Notes: generated by a model not told the origin, from the letters alone. A stretch of 64,000 nt of DNA from Verrucomicrobiota bacterium (GCA_026397915.1 JAPLTX010000039.1:1-64000), one strand, 5' to 3'. Positions 42,306-52,053 are shown, numbered from the stretch's first letter. Made by a program: numbers and translations.

Positions 42306-45299
42306 CTACTCGGACTTGCCAAAACAAAGCGCCTTGCCGTTTTGCAGCGTAAGAAAAACGCGTTGGCCGGCAAGCGCAAGACTGTCATAGACCGGCGGTG
42401 TTTCCAGCGGATACTCCGTCGCGATCCGGCCGTCTTTGGGCAAAACCAGCGCGAGGAATCCGCTGACAGTGCCGGCGTCACACACGCGTCCCGCCACCAC
42501 CAGCGCGTTGTCGGATAACGCCATCGCCTCGGCTTGGTGATTAGTCGGCATCGCCTGTCGCCACGCGTAATCTTGCCGCGTCAACTTCTCGGCACCGGCG
42601 GTCTTCGCGCGTTCCAGCGCGTAGCACGAGCGCGACTTGCTCTCGTAGCCAAAGACGGTGTTCTCGTTCCAACAGAAGATCTCCGCGCTGGCGCGGCCGA
42701 ACTTGTGGCCGCCGGAGCGTCGTGTGCCCATGCGTGTCCACGAGCCGTCCATCAACGCTTCCAGCGGCGCATCGCGCTCGCCCTTGGCCGCGACATCGCC
42801 CTGGCCGGTTTTGGGGTCGAATTGCAGATGATGGAGCTTGATCTTGCCGTCGCGCGCGGCGAGCAGGTTGTTTTCGCGGACAGGGCCGGGACCGACCTCC
42901 CTGGCCCAGAGCTGTTGGCCGCTGGCGGGATCGAGCGCGCAAACGGCGAGACCGCCGTCGCTTTCCGATGAACGGCCGGCGGAAGCGAAGAGCACGCCAT
43001 CGTGGACGAGCACGGACCCGGGGGCCGGCCAGACCGACTCCACCGCGCCAAACGCCACCATGCGGCGCTCCCACGGCGCGATGCGCACGCGCCACACCAG
43101 TTGGCCGTCGCGGGCGCGAAGCGCGTAAACCCACCCGTCGTGCGAGCCGATCAGGCAGAGTCCGCCGTGGATCGTTGGCGGTGAGTCGAGCCGTCCGCCA
43201 ACCGTTGCGCGCCAGAGCGGCTTGCCGGTTGCGGCGTTGAGCGAGACGACTTGGGAGGCATCGGTCGCGGCAGCGAAAACCATTCCATCGGCGACGACGG
43301 GCGCGCTGAGACAGGAAATGAGCCGCGCCTGCCACGCTGCTGCGAGCGGGCCGGTGGGAGGACGGGCCGCTTCGCGCTGCCAAAGCAGTTTGAGTTTCTC
43401 CGGGATCGCGCCCTTGGTCGCACCACTGCGCTCGGCGTCGTGGCGGTAGGTCGGCCAATCGCCGGGAGTTTGGGTTGTGGATCTTGGATTCTGGATTTTC
43501 CCGAAAGCCGGGCCTTGCTCGACGGGGCGCGGTTTTTCAAACTCGCCGGCCGTCGGCGGGTCTCCGCTGGGGCCGAACGCGACGAAACCCGGCACTTGGC
43601 CCGGCGCGCAACGGCAGAAGTTCTGGCCGGTGAAAAACATGCCGAGTGCAGGCGTCGCGCCTTCGATACAGCCGCCGCGCGCCGCGCCGTAGCTGATCCG
43701 CGTGACGCTGCCTTTGAACGCCGCGCCCTCCGGCGATGGCGTCAGTTCCAGGTAGGAGCAACCGCGGCTGGCGGTGACGTAGTTGCCGACGACAGCGGCG
43801 GGCGTGCACATCGGCGAGTCAATGGATGCCGGCAATACGCCTTTCACTTCGCCGGTCTTGGGGTTGTATTTCTTGCTTTCGTGCCAGAGCATACCATCCA
43901 CAAGCGGCGTCCAGAACCGGCTGGCCGGTTTGATCTCCCACAACACTTTGCCGTCGGCGGCTGAGAGGATGGAGATGGTCTTTGCCTTGGGCCGGGCGAT
44001 GGAGAGCACGCCGAGGCCCGCGCAGTTGAGGTTCATCGGCGTCGCCGGCTCGAACTGCGTGTGCTCGACGCGCCATCGTTCGCGACCGGTCTGCAAATCT
44101 ACCGCGACAATCTGCTGGCCGGTCGGGGGATTGCCCGATTGCAGCAGCAGATAGACGACGCCGTCGGCAGCCACCATCTCCTGCGCCGGCGTCGGCACAG
44201 ACCATTTCGCCGCGCCACTGGCCGCGTCGAACACCTCGACCGCGCCCGCGCCGGTCTTGTTCACCCACGGCGCCCAAAGACCGCCGCGGTCGAATTGCTT
44301 GAGTTCCGTCTTCGCCTCCCAGCCGGAGGAGACCAGCACGTTTTGCGACAGCAGCAGGCGGACGGTCTGGTGTTTCACCGCGCAACTGACCGCGACCGCG
44401 CCGGTGACGGCGTCGAGTCCAACGAGGCGGTCCTTCTTGTAAACGTAAACGCGGTGGTCGTCGGCGACGATGGGCGCGGTGTTGAAGGCGTTGAGCGCCT
44501 TGCCATCGTCGAGTGTTTCGCAATTCAGCTTCCAGAGCGGCAGGCCGTTGAACGCGTCGCGCGCGGTGACGTATTGTTCCAGCTTGTGTTTTGCAAACGC
44601 CGCCGGCGCGAGGTTTTCAAGCTCGGTCGTGCTGAGTGTGAAGCAGCGGCCGTTGGCGATGACCCAGCCGCGGCAGGCGGCCCACATGTTGAAGTTCATC
44701 GGCATCCCGTCCTGCCAGCGGAGGCCGGAGGGAAACTTTACGACGCGGTCAGCCGAGACGCGGTTGCCGTCGGGACCGTGCGCCGGTTGCGGCCAATCGT
44801 CCATCTCCGGCGGGCGCGGCTTGACCGAACGCGACCAGCGGCCGGCCTTGCGGGCGCAGATCACGCCGCCGGGCGCGACGATGCGTTCGACCTCCGCGGT
44901 CGTCAGACCCTGCGTGGTCAGTGCGGGCCAGTCCTCGATCACCACGAGATTGGCGAGATCGCGAAGGTAGGGCAGGGGATTGATCGGCGTCTTCTCGGCG
45001 GTTGCGCGGCCGGCGAGACCTTTCGCTTCGATGGCCTTGCGCGTGCGGTCCAACGCCGCATCGTCGAGCGCCAGCCCATGCACGAGGAAGTTGCTCCCGG
45101 CGGCGAGTTCGGCGGTGAGGGCTGGATTGTTCTTGGCGCCGCAGCCGAGATGGACACAAAGGCCGGCCTTGACGCCCGCGACTTCGAGGATTTGTTCCGC
45201 TTGCGTCTTGGCGGGCGTGGCGTGGGTGTTGAGAGTCCACGCGAAGATCAGTCCGGCGGCAGACAGCAGTGTCACGGAGGTTCGGGTCATGATCGTCAT
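42306..45299 (-). CDS. Exported PQQ-type beta-propeller protein with N-terminal methyltransferase-like fold
   Basis: 997 residues. A signal peptide (TRTSVTLLSAAGLIFAWTL) leads directly into a Rossmann methyltransferase-like domain (about 30-150) with AGLCVHLGCGAKNNPALTAEL and a strand-end VAPGGVICARK. Two PQQ-type propeller regions follow (about 180-560 and 570-990), the second opening with GDWPTYRHDAERSG, the same entry motif as in the downstream sister. Blades contain the usual ALDPASGQQLWAREV pattern. The start at 45299 has GCGGA about five bases upstream. Both genes form a minus-strand pair diverging from the ROK kinase. No CxxCH heme motif is present, so it is not a cytochrome-fused alcohol dehydrogenase. 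Confidence 0.9.
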   Translation of the reverse strand: MTIMTRTSVTLLSAAGLIFAWTLNTHATPAKTQAEQILEVAGVKAGLCVHLGCGAKNNPALTAELAAGSNFLVHGLALDDAALDRTRKAIEAKGLAGRATAEKTPINPLPYLRDLANLVVIEDWPALTTQGLTTAEVERIVAPGGVICARKAGRWSRSVKPRPPEMDDWPQPAHGPDGNRVSADRVVKFPSGLRWQDGMPMNFNMWAACRGWVIANGRCFTLSTTELENLAPAAFAKHKLEQYVTARDAFNGLPLWKLNCETLDDGKALNAFNTAPIVADDHRVYVYKKDRLVGLDAVTGAVAVSCAVKHQTVRLLLSQNVLVSSGWEAKTELKQFDRGGLWAPWVNKTGAGAVEVFDAASGAAKWSVPTPAQEMVAADGVVYLLLQSGNPPTGQQIVAVDLQTGRERWRVEHTQFEPATPMNLNCAGLGVLSIARPKAKTISILSAADGKVLWEIKPASRFWTPLVDGMLWHESKKYNPKTGEVKGVLPASIDSPMCTPAAVVGNYVTASRGCSYLELTPSPEGAAFKGSVTRISYGAARGGCIEGATPALGMFFTGQNFCRCAPGQVPGFVAFGPSGDPPTAGEFEKPRPVEQGPAFGKIQNPRSTTQTPGDWPTYRHDAERSGATKGAIPEKLKLLWQREAARPPTGPLAAAWQARLISCLSAPVVADGMVFAAATDASQVVSLNAATGKPLWRATVGGRLDSPPTIHGGLCLIGSHDGWVYALRARDGQLVWRVRIAPWERRMVAFGAVESVWPAPGSVLVHDGVLFASAGRSSESDGGLAVCALDPASGQQLWAREVGPGPVRENNLLAARDGKIKLHHLQFDPKTGQGDVAAKGERDAPLEALMDGSWTRMGTRRSGGHKFGRASAEIFCWNENTVFGYESKSRSCYALERAKTAGAEKLTRQDYAWRQAMPTNHQAEAMALSDNALVVAGRVCDAGTVSGFLALVLPKDGRIATEYPLETPPVYDSLALAGQRVFLTLQNGKALCFGKSE

Positions 45300-45497
45300 G
45301 TTTTCCGCTGAAGTTGTTTCCAATGTCCAGTGCTGGCATCCAGCGTAGCAGCGCGCGGATTGAAGGCGAGGCTGAAATGACAGGCTGAGATTCCACTCTT
45401 GGCTTTGATGAAGTTGGGGACTAATGTGCGGCGCGTTGCGACGATTCGAGCGGGAACGCGAGGCGTTGCAGCGTGCGGCATGTTTAGAGGACGAACA

Positions 45498-46493
45498 ATG
45501 AGTCACGGAAAACAGAAACAGCACGTGGTCGGAGTGGATTTGGGCGGCACGAAAATCCTCTCGGCAGTTTTCAACGGGAACCTCCGCGTGCTGAGCCGTG
45601 AAAAAAAGAACACGCGGCCGGAGTTGGGACTGAACGGCGTGATGGAGCGCGTGGCGGAGTGCGTCAACGAGGCGTTGGCGTCCGCGGCGGTGCCACACAC
45701 GGCCATCGCGGCGATTGGCGTCGGCGTGCCGGGAATGGTGGATCAAGAGCGCGGAGTGGTGCGGATCGCGCCGAACCTGGACTGGCATAATCTGCCGTTA
45801 GTGAAGCTGCTGGAGCGGCGGTTGCGGATGCCGGCGGCGTTGATCAATGACGTGCAGGCCGGCACGCTGGCGGTGAAACACCAAGGCGCGGGGCGCAAGT
45901 TGCAGAACTTCGTTTGCATGTTCATTGGCACGGGCATTGGCGGCGGGGTTGTCCTGAACGGCGAACTTTATCGCGGCTCGGGCGGCATGAGCGGCGAGAT
46001 CGGCCACATGGTGGTCGTGCCAGAGGACGGGCCGAAATGCGGCTGCGGCAATCGCGGCTGTCTGGAATCCGTCGCCAGTCGTGGCGCGATTGTGCGCCGC
46101 GTTGTGACGGCGATCGAGAAAGGGCGCAAGAGCGTGGTCTGGGACTTGTGCGACGGCGACATGACGCGCGTGCGCAGCCGGATACTGGCGGAGGCTTATC
46201 GCGAGGGTGACAAGCTGGTCTGCAAGATCATTGACGACGCCTGCAACTACATTGGCATCGGCGCGGCGAACCTGATCAACGTTCTCAATCCGCAAGCCGT
46301 GATTCTCGGCGGTGGGTTGATGGAGGCGCTTGGCGACAAGGTGCTGCCGCGCGTCCGGAAGTCGGCGATGGCTCATGTCATTGCGGCCAGCCCGGAGCGG
46401 GTGAGGATCATGGACTCCGGCCTCGGAGACGACGCGGGCATCATCGGCGCGGCGCTGGCGGCGCGGGCAATGGTTGAGACGCGGCGGCGGTGA
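45498..46493 (+). CDS. ROK-family sugar kinase (glucokinase-like)
   Basis: 331 residues. The N-terminal ATP-binding motif VVGVDLGGTKILSAV (about 10-24) is followed by the catalytic NDVQAG and the GTGIGGG loop, then GHMVV followed by the ROK zinc site CGCGNRGC (C181, C183, C188). The family phosphorylates glucose or N-acyl-hexosamines in the cytoplasm; key residues are intact, so it should be active. ATG 45498 is preferred over 45399 because AGAGGA lies seven bases upstream and the ROK fold starts here. It diverges from the propeller pair across 198 bases with no gene. Confidence 0.95.
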   Translation: MSHGKQKQHVVGVDLGGTKILSAVFNGNLRVLSREKKNTRPELGLNGVMERVAECVNEALASAAVPHTAIAAIGVGVPGMVDQERGVVRIAPNLDWHNLPLVKLLERRLRMPAALINDVQAGTLAVKHQGAGRKLQNFVCMFIGTGIGGGVVLNGELYRGSGGMSGEIGHMVVVPEDGPKCGCGNRGCLESVASRGAIVRRVVTAIEKGRKSVVWDLCDGDMTRVRSRILAEAYREGDKLVCKIIDDACNYIGIGAANLINVLNPQAVILGGGLMEALGDKVLPRVRKSAMAHVIAASPERVRIMDSGLGDDAGIIGAALAARAMVETRRR

Positions 46494-46847
46494 CAGGCAG
46501 ACCTCGGAGCCGTGACTATGTCTTCGGAACAGCCCCTCACCCCAGCCCTCTCCCCGTCCAACGGGGAGAGGGAGAAGTCCCGGTCATTGTTGTGTGAATC
46601 ACGGAATCGTGCTCGTGCTCGCAGCAGAGGGAAACGATTCCCTCTCTCCATCCGATGGGGAGAGGGCCAGGGTGAGGGGCGCGGCAACTGCGTGGATACG
46701 GCCGAGTTTGCGACAGGAAAGTGTCGTTCTTGTCACGACAGGGTCAAAACACCAGTGATTTTGCGGCTGGTTTCAGCTTTTGTCTGGTGACGCGGCCCGC
46801 TTTGGGCAAGCATGTGGTCCTCGGAGAGTCGCAATTGGAAGAAAGCG
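46494..46847. other. Gene-free stretch between the ROK kinase and ppx
   Basis: There is no credible gene. It holds the CCCTCACCC-type palindrome (46532-46680) and a small hairpin, TGTCGT/ACGACA, around 46723-46741. A promoter for ppx should lie in the last ~150 bases but no clear -35/-10 pair was found. Confidence 0.6.
46532..46680. repeat. CCCTCACCC-type palindromic element
   Basis: The ends GCCCCTCACCCCAGCCCTCT (from 46532) and the reverse complement of 46657-46680 match at 22 of 24 positions. Each end has its own hairpin: CCCTCTCCCCG/CGGGGAGAGGG with a 5-base loop on the left, and CTCTCCAT/ATGGGGAG on the right. Similar sequences are common interspersed repeats in high-GC bacteria. Confidence 0.75.
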
Positions 46848-48452
46848 ATGGAAAAGACAATTTCAACAACTGAGAAGCCGGCGCAGAAAAGCGTGCGGAC
46901 TGTGGCGGTCATAGATATCGGCGCGACGGCGGTGCGAATGCAGATCGCTGAGATCGGCGCGGACGGCACGGTGCGGCCGTTGGAGTCGCTGCAGCGGGCG
47001 GTGCGCCTGGGCAAGGACACGTTCACCTCCGGCGTCATCCAGCCGTCCACGACCGACGAGTGCGTTGCCATTTTGCAGTCGTTCCGCCGGACCATGAAGG
47101 AAAACGGCGTCACGCAGCCGGAACAGATCCGCGCGGTGGCCACCAGCGCAGTGCGCGAGGCGGAGAACCGCGACGCGTTTCTCGACCGTATCTACATGAC
47201 GACGCAGATCAACGTCGAGGCGATTGAGGGCGCGGAGGAGAACCGGCTGACTTATATCGCGGTGCATGATCTGTTCCAGAAGGACGCCAAGTTGCGCAAG
47301 AAGAACGTGGCGATTGTCGAGGTAGGCGGCGGCAGCACGGAGTTGATTTTCGTTCGCGAGGGGCGGATTACATTTTCCAACACCTACCGGTTGGGCGCGC
47401 TGCGGATGCGCGAGACGCTGGAGACCTATCGCGCGCCCGCCGAGCGCAGCCGGGCATTGCTGGGCCAGCATATCAAGCGGACGGTGGACCAGTTGCACTG
47501 GAACGTGTCGCTGCGGAAGGTGCCGTATCTGATCGCTGTCTCCGGCGACGCGCGATTTGCGGCGGCGCTGGTGCATCCGAAATGGGACAAGCAAGGCGTG
47601 GCGCGCATCAACTTCAAGACGTTTGCCGAGCTGGTGGACCAGATCGTGCCGGTTTCCGTGGACGAGTTGGTGCGCAAGTATCACATCCCCTACCAGGAAG
47701 CGGAGACAATCGGGCCGGCGCTGCTGGCGTATGAGCATCTGGCGCGGGCGTTTCAGGTGAAGCAAATCCTCGTGGCGGGCGCGTCGCAACGCGACGGGTT
47801 GCTGAAGGAAATGGCCGTGCGCGGCGCGTGGACGACGGAGTTTGCGGAGCAGGCGGTGTATTCGGCGACATTGCTGGCGGGGAAATACGGCGTGAACGAC
47901 GGCCACTCGCAATATGTGAGCGAGATGTGCGTGAAATTGTTCCGCGAGTTGCGGCCGGAGCATGGCATGGACGATCGCTACGAGTTGTTGTTGCGTATCG
48001 CCGGCCTGTTGCACGAGGTGGGTGTGTTCATCAGCGACCGCGGCCATCACAAACATTCGATGTATATCATCCTGAACAGCGACCTCTTCGGATTGAGCCG
48101 GAGTGAGATCACGCTGATCGCGCTGGTGGCGCGCTACCACCGGCGCGCGATGCCGCGCTCATATCATACCGAATACACATCGCTGGACCGCGACAGCCGG
48201 TTGGTGGTTGCCAAGCTGGCCGCCATGCTGCGGTTGGCGGACTGTCTGGACCGTAAACACTTGCAGGACCTGAAGAACGTCACTTTTTCGCAGGAGAAGG
48301 ACCGGTTCATCATCACGGTGCATGACGTGGCCGACCTGACGCTGGAACAACTGGCGATGCGGGACAAGGCGAACATGTTCGAGCAGATTTTTGGCACGAA
48401 GGTGGAGTTGCGCACCGCCCTCAGCGCGGATGAGGCGATTACCCATGGCTAA
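46848..48452 (+). CDS. ppx: Exopolyphosphatase, Ppx/GppA family with C-terminal HD domain
   Basis: 534 residues. The ASKHA phosphatase core shows AVIDIGATAVRM near residue 20, AVATSAVREAENRDAFL, a glutamate-bearing linker, and IVEVGGGSTELIF (glycine loop). The C-terminal half has an HD-type helical domain (LLHEVGVFISDRGHHKHSMYIILNS, near 385) and ends with a small alpha/beta segment, as in the longer Ppx enzymes. It releases phosphate from the ends of polyphosphate chains, or acts on pppGpp. ATG 46848 follows GGAAG by eight bases. Its last eight bases overlap the ppk1 start, so degradation and synthesis are co-encoded. Confidence 0.94.
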   Translation: MEKTISTTEKPAQKSVRTVAVIDIGATAVRMQIAEIGADGTVRPLESLQRAVRLGKDTFTSGVIQPSTTDECVAILQSFRRTMKENGVTQPEQIRAVATSAVREAENRDAFLDRIYMTTQINVEAIEGAEENRLTYIAVHDLFQKDAKLRKKNVAIVEVGGGSTELIFVREGRITFSNTYRLGALRMRETLETYRAPAERSRALLGQHIKRTVDQLHWNVSLRKVPYLIAVSGDARFAAALVHPKWDKQGVARINFKTFAELVDQIVPVSVDELVRKYHIPYQEAETIGPALLAYEHLARAFQVKQILVAGASQRDGLLKEMAVRGAWTTEFAEQAVYSATLLAGKYGVNDGHSQYVSEMCVKLFRELRPEHGMDDRYELLLRIAGLLHEVGVFISDRGHHKHSMYIILNSDLFGLSRSEITLIALVARYHRRAMPRSYHTEYTSLDRDSRLVVAKLAAMLRLADCLDRKHLQDLKNVTFSQEKDRFIITVHDVADLTLEQLAMRDKANMFEQIFGTKVELRTALSADEAITHG

Positions 48453-50565
48453 GAGTGACTCACAGATGCTGAACCGCGAGTTGAGCTGGCTGGAGTTCAA
48501 CTCCCGCGTGTTGGAAGAGGCGCGCGACGCGACAGTGCCGTTGCTGGAGCGGCTGAAGTTTCTCGCCATCAGCAGCTCCAACCTCGACGAATTCTTCATG
48601 GTGCGCGTCGGCGGCCTGCGGCAGTTGCTGGAGGAAGGCAAGAGCGCGCTCGATCCCAACGGTCTCACGACGGAACAGCAACTGGCCGAGATCAGTCGCC
48701 GCACGCAGCGGCTCGTGGCGGACCAATACCAATGCCTGCTGAAGGAGTTGGACCCGGAGCTGTCGGCGGCCGGCATCCAGCGCGTCCGCGTCGAGGCGCT
48801 CAGCCCGGAGCAACTCGCGCACGTCGAACGCATCTTTACCCACGACCTCTATCCGCTCATCTCGCCGATCGCGGTCAAGATGCTGGCGGCGTTTCCGTTG
48901 CTGCCAGGGCTGAGGATGAACCTGCTGGTGCGGCTGGAGCCGGACAAGGATTTGCCGCAAACGCCGCGGTTCGCGGTCATGCACCTGCCGCGGACGCTGG
49001 CGCGGTTCATTGCCGTGCCCGATCAGGCGAAATACACCTGTGTCCCGCTGGAGGAAATCATCGCCGCGTTCATCGCGCGGTTTTTCCCTGGCGAGACGGT
49101 CGTGGAGTGTGTGCCGTTCCGCATCACGCGAAACGCCGATCTTGCGATCCGCGAAGACCAAGCCGGCGACCTGCTCGGCCACATGCGGGAGGCGCTCGAC
49201 GCGCGCAAGCGCGGCCACTGCGTGCGGCTGGAGGCGGACGAGCGGATTTCCGAGGTGGCGCTCGCGTTCTTGCGGCAGGCGCTCAGGATAACCTTCGAGC
49301 AGATTTACAAGGTGCCAGGCCCGATTGACCTCTCGGCGTTTTGGGCGTTGGTCAAGCTGCCGGGGTTCGACAAATTCAAGGACAAGCCGTGGCCGCCGCA
49401 ACCTTCGCCCGATGTTCCGCCCGACGCGGGGATGTTCGATGTCATTGCGCGCAAGGACGTGCTGCTGTTCCATCCGTTCCAGAGTTTCGATCCGGTGGTG
49501 CGGTTCATCGAGCAGGCTGCGGACGACCCTGATGTGCTGGCGATCAAACAGATTCTCTATCGGACGAACGAGAACAGCCGCATCGTCGCGGCGCTGGCCC
49601 GCGCCGCCGGCCGCGGCAAGCTGGTGACGGCGCTGGTGGAGTTGAAGGCGCGTTTCGACGAGGCGCGCAACATCGAGTGGGCCGAGGCGCTCGAGCATGC
49701 CGGCGTGCAGGTTATCTACGGTTTGAAGCGACTGAAGGTTCACGCGAAGATTTGCATCGTCGTCCGCCGCGAGCCGACGGGCATCCGACGCTACATGCAC
49801 TTCGGCACCGGCAACTACAACGAGGTTACGGCGCGCATTTACAGCGACGTTGGCCTGATGACCTGCAACGAGGACTTCGCCGCCGACGCCACGGCGTTCT
49901 TCAATGCCATCACCGGCTACTCGCAGCCGATCCAGTATCGCAAAATCGAGGCGGCACCGCACGGTCTGCTGCCGCGCGTCATCGAACTGATCGAGAGTGA
50001 GATTGAGCGCTGCAAACAAGGGCAGAAGGCGCGCATCATGGCCAAGCTCAACGCGCTCGTGCATCGCGACGTGATCGAGGCGCTCTACCGCGCGTCGCAG
50101 GCTGGCGTCAAGATAGACCTCAACATCCGTGGCGTTTGCTGTCTGCGCCCCGGCGTGCCCGGCCTCAGCGAGAACATCACCGTCACCAGCATCCTCGACC
50201 GGTTTCTCGAACACAGCCGCGTCTTCTACTTCCTCCACGGCGGCGAGGAGCGCGTGTTCATCTCCAGCGCCGACTGGATGCCGCGCAACCTGGACCGGCG
50301 CGTGGAATTGCTCGTGCCCGTCGAGGATCCGGCGTGCCGGAGCCGGCTGGTTTCGATTCTGAAGACGTGCATGAGGGACACGGTCAAAGCGCGCCGCCTG
50401 TTGCCCGACGGCAGCTACGAGCGCGTCAAACCGGCGCGGCGCGGCAAGCCGCTGCGCGCGCAGGAGGTGTTCTACCGGGAGGCGAGCGGGGCAGCACAGC
50501 AGGCGCAGAAAAACCTTTACATGGTGTTTGAACCACAGCTTCCGGCGAAGGCAACGAGGAAGTGA
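48445..50565 (+). CDS. ppk1: Polyphosphate kinase 1
   Basis: 706 residues, a normal PPK1 length. The N-domain begins NRELSWLEFNSRVLEEA; the body has QILYRTNENSRIVAAL. The phosphorylated histidine is in VHAKICIV (H433, equivalent to E. coli H435), and HFGTGNYNEVTARIYSD (H452) and ISSADWMPRNLDRRVELL complete the phospholipase-D-like active site. It reversibly makes polyphosphate from ATP. ATG 48445 lies inside the end of ppx (ATGGCTAA overlap) with GAGG about nine bases upstream. It is followed after three bases by the HD-CHAD gene. Confidence 0.97.
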   Translation: MAKSDSQMLNRELSWLEFNSRVLEEARDATVPLLERLKFLAISSSNLDEFFMVRVGGLRQLLEEGKSALDPNGLTTEQQLAEISRRTQRLVADQYQCLLKELDPELSAAGIQRVRVEALSPEQLAHVERIFTHDLYPLISPIAVKMLAAFPLLPGLRMNLLVRLEPDKDLPQTPRFAVMHLPRTLARFIAVPDQAKYTCVPLEEIIAAFIARFFPGETVVECVPFRITRNADLAIREDQAGDLLGHMREALDARKRGHCVRLEADERISEVALAFLRQALRITFEQIYKVPGPIDLSAFWALVKLPGFDKFKDKPWPPQPSPDVPPDAGMFDVIARKDVLLFHPFQSFDPVVRFIEQAADDPDVLAIKQILYRTNENSRIVAALARAAGRGKLVTALVELKARFDEARNIEWAEALEHAGVQVIYGLKRLKVHAKICIVVRREPTGIRRYMHFGTGNYNEVTARIYSDVGLMTCNEDFAADATAFFNAITGYSQPIQYRKIEAAPHGLLPRVIELIESEIERCKQGQKARIMAKLNALVHRDVIEALYRASQAGVKIDLNIRGVCCLRPGVPGLSENITVTSILDRFLEHSRVFYFLHGGEERVFISSADWMPRNLDRRVELLVPVEDPACRSRLVSILKTCMRDTVKARRLLPDGSYERVKPARRGKPLRAQEVFYREASGAAQQAQKNLYMVFEPQLPAKATRK

Positions 50566-50568
50566 GCC

Positions 50569-52053
50569 ATGAGCGCGGCACACAGGGCGGACAAGCCGAC
50601 GATTGAGCAGCTCTGCCGCAAATACGACAACGAAGACGCGCACACCGGGCACGTCACCACCTTGGCGCTCCGGCTGTTCGACGCGACCCGGAAGCGGCTG
50701 AAGCTCCCGGCCGCCGACCGCGCGATCCTGAAAACAGCCAGCCGCTTGCATGACATCGCCTACAGCGTGAACGCGACAGCCCACCGCGAAACCGGAGCCG
50801 GCATTGTTCTGCGCGAGGGGCTGGGCGGCTATTCGGATTCGGATCGCAACCTGATTGCCGCTGTCATGCTGTTGCATTCGGGCGCTGTTCCTGCGCTCCG
50901 GCGGCACCGGCTGGTCAGGCGATTGCCCGACCCGCAGCGTGCGCTCCGGCTCGGTGCTCTGCTGCGTGTGGCGGATGGCTTGGACTACGGCCACCAGCAG
51001 GACGCGTCCATCAAGGGCGTGGAGTTTGCGGCCGGCGCGGTTCGAGTGACCGTTCGCTCCAGCCGGTTTCCCTACAACATTGAGCGCGCCGACCAGAAGT
51101 CCGATCTTTGGTGGTCGGTCTTTCCGTTGGGCATCGAACTCATTCCTGCCGCCGGTGGCCGTGACGCCGACCCGGCTTTGTTGCGGCGCGGCTTGCATGT
51201 CCTTGAGGCAGCACGACGACTGCTTTCGTTGCAGTTCAAGACCGTCTTGATCAACGTGGACGGCGCGATGAAAGGCAAAAGCCCAAGGCCGCTGCACGAC
51301 ATCCGCGTCGCCATCCGCCGGACGCGCGCCGTGCTGCGCGCGTTTCGCGGGCCGCTGGCGGGAACCTCCGCGGAGAAGGTCGCCCGCGTCCTCAAACGCT
51401 TGAACCGGACGTTGGGACCGCCACGCGACGCCGATGTGCTGGTGGTGTTTCTGACGAGCGATGACGTGGAGAGACAGTTTGCGAAAGAGCCGGGCTGGCC
51501 TGCGTTTGTCCGACGTCAAATCTGCCGCCAACGCCGGCAGCTTCGGGTCGTGCGCCGCCACTTGGCCGAGCGGAAGATCGCCGCGCTCAAGTTGGAGATG
51601 GGCCGGTTGCTGCGGTTGGATCTGCCCCGGCTGGCCAAGACCTCGCCGTCCGTGCCATTGCAGAAACTCGCGCGCCGCCATCTCCGGAGACGACTGAACC
51701 GCGCCCGCGCCCTCGCGCGTCTGCGCCACTCCAAATCATCCGACGACTTGCATCGCCTGCGCATCACCCTGCGCCGCGCGCGCTACCTCGGCGAGTTTTT
51801 CTCGCCGGTGCTGGGCGCAACGATCAAGGAACTGACCGAGCGCATCCACGACGCCGAGCGGTCGCTGGCCCGTATCCACGACGCCGATGTTGGCTTGCAG
51901 CGCCTGTTGTCCGGCGGATTGAAACCGCCGCGTTCCCTCGTGTCGCTTCTCAAGCAACGCCGCCGCGAACACCTAGCGAAGCTGGACAAGGCATGGCGTT
52001 GCTTGAACCAGTCCGCTTTTCAACGAGCCGTCCGCCGAAGGCTCAGACTGTAG
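50569..52053 (+). CDS. HD-like domain fused to a CHAD domain (polyphosphate-binding)
   Basis: 494 residues. Residues about 10-215 resemble the C-terminal HD-type domain of Ppx enzymes (SRLHDIAYSVNATAHRETGAG, with H61/D62; DGLDYGHQQDASI). Residues about 220-490 form a CHAD domain: an Arg/Lys-rich helical bundle with conserved His (LHDIRVAIRRTRAVLRAFRG, LHRLRITLRRARYLGEFF, RIHDAERSL). CHAD domains bind polyphosphate and localise to polyphosphate granules. The gene follows ppk1 by three bases, with GAGGAAG upstream. Fusion with the HD-type domain is unusual in my experience and suggests a granule-targeted hydrolase or regulator. Confidence 0.92.
   Translation: MSAAHRADKPTIEQLCRKYDNEDAHTGHVTTLALRLFDATRKRLKLPAADRAILKTASRLHDIAYSVNATAHRETGAGIVLREGLGGYSDSDRNLIAAVMLLHSGAVPALRRHRLVRRLPDPQRALRLGALLRVADGLDYGHQQDASIKGVEFAAGAVRVTVRSSRFPYNIERADQKSDLWWSVFPLGIELIPAAGGRDADPALLRRGLHVLEAARRLLSLQFKTVLINVDGAMKGKSPRPLHDIRVAIRRTRAVLRAFRGPLAGTSAEKVARVLKRLNRTLGPPRDADVLVVFLTSDDVERQFAKEPGWPAFVRRQICRQRRQLRVVRRHLAERKIAALKLEMGRLLRLDLPRLAKTSPSVPLQKLARRHLRRRLNRARALARLRHSKSSDDLHRLRITLRRARYLGEFFSPVLGATIKELTERIHDAERSLARIHDADVGLQRLLSGGLKPPRSLVSLLKQRRREHLAKLDKAWRCLNQSAFQRAVRRRLRL

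Noticed and set aside
37456-45299. Quinoprotein alcohol dehydrogenase with heme
   Set aside because: Propeller blades are present but there is no CxxCH heme motif and no clear PQQ-binding disulfide pair; only a propeller-repeat assignment is justified.
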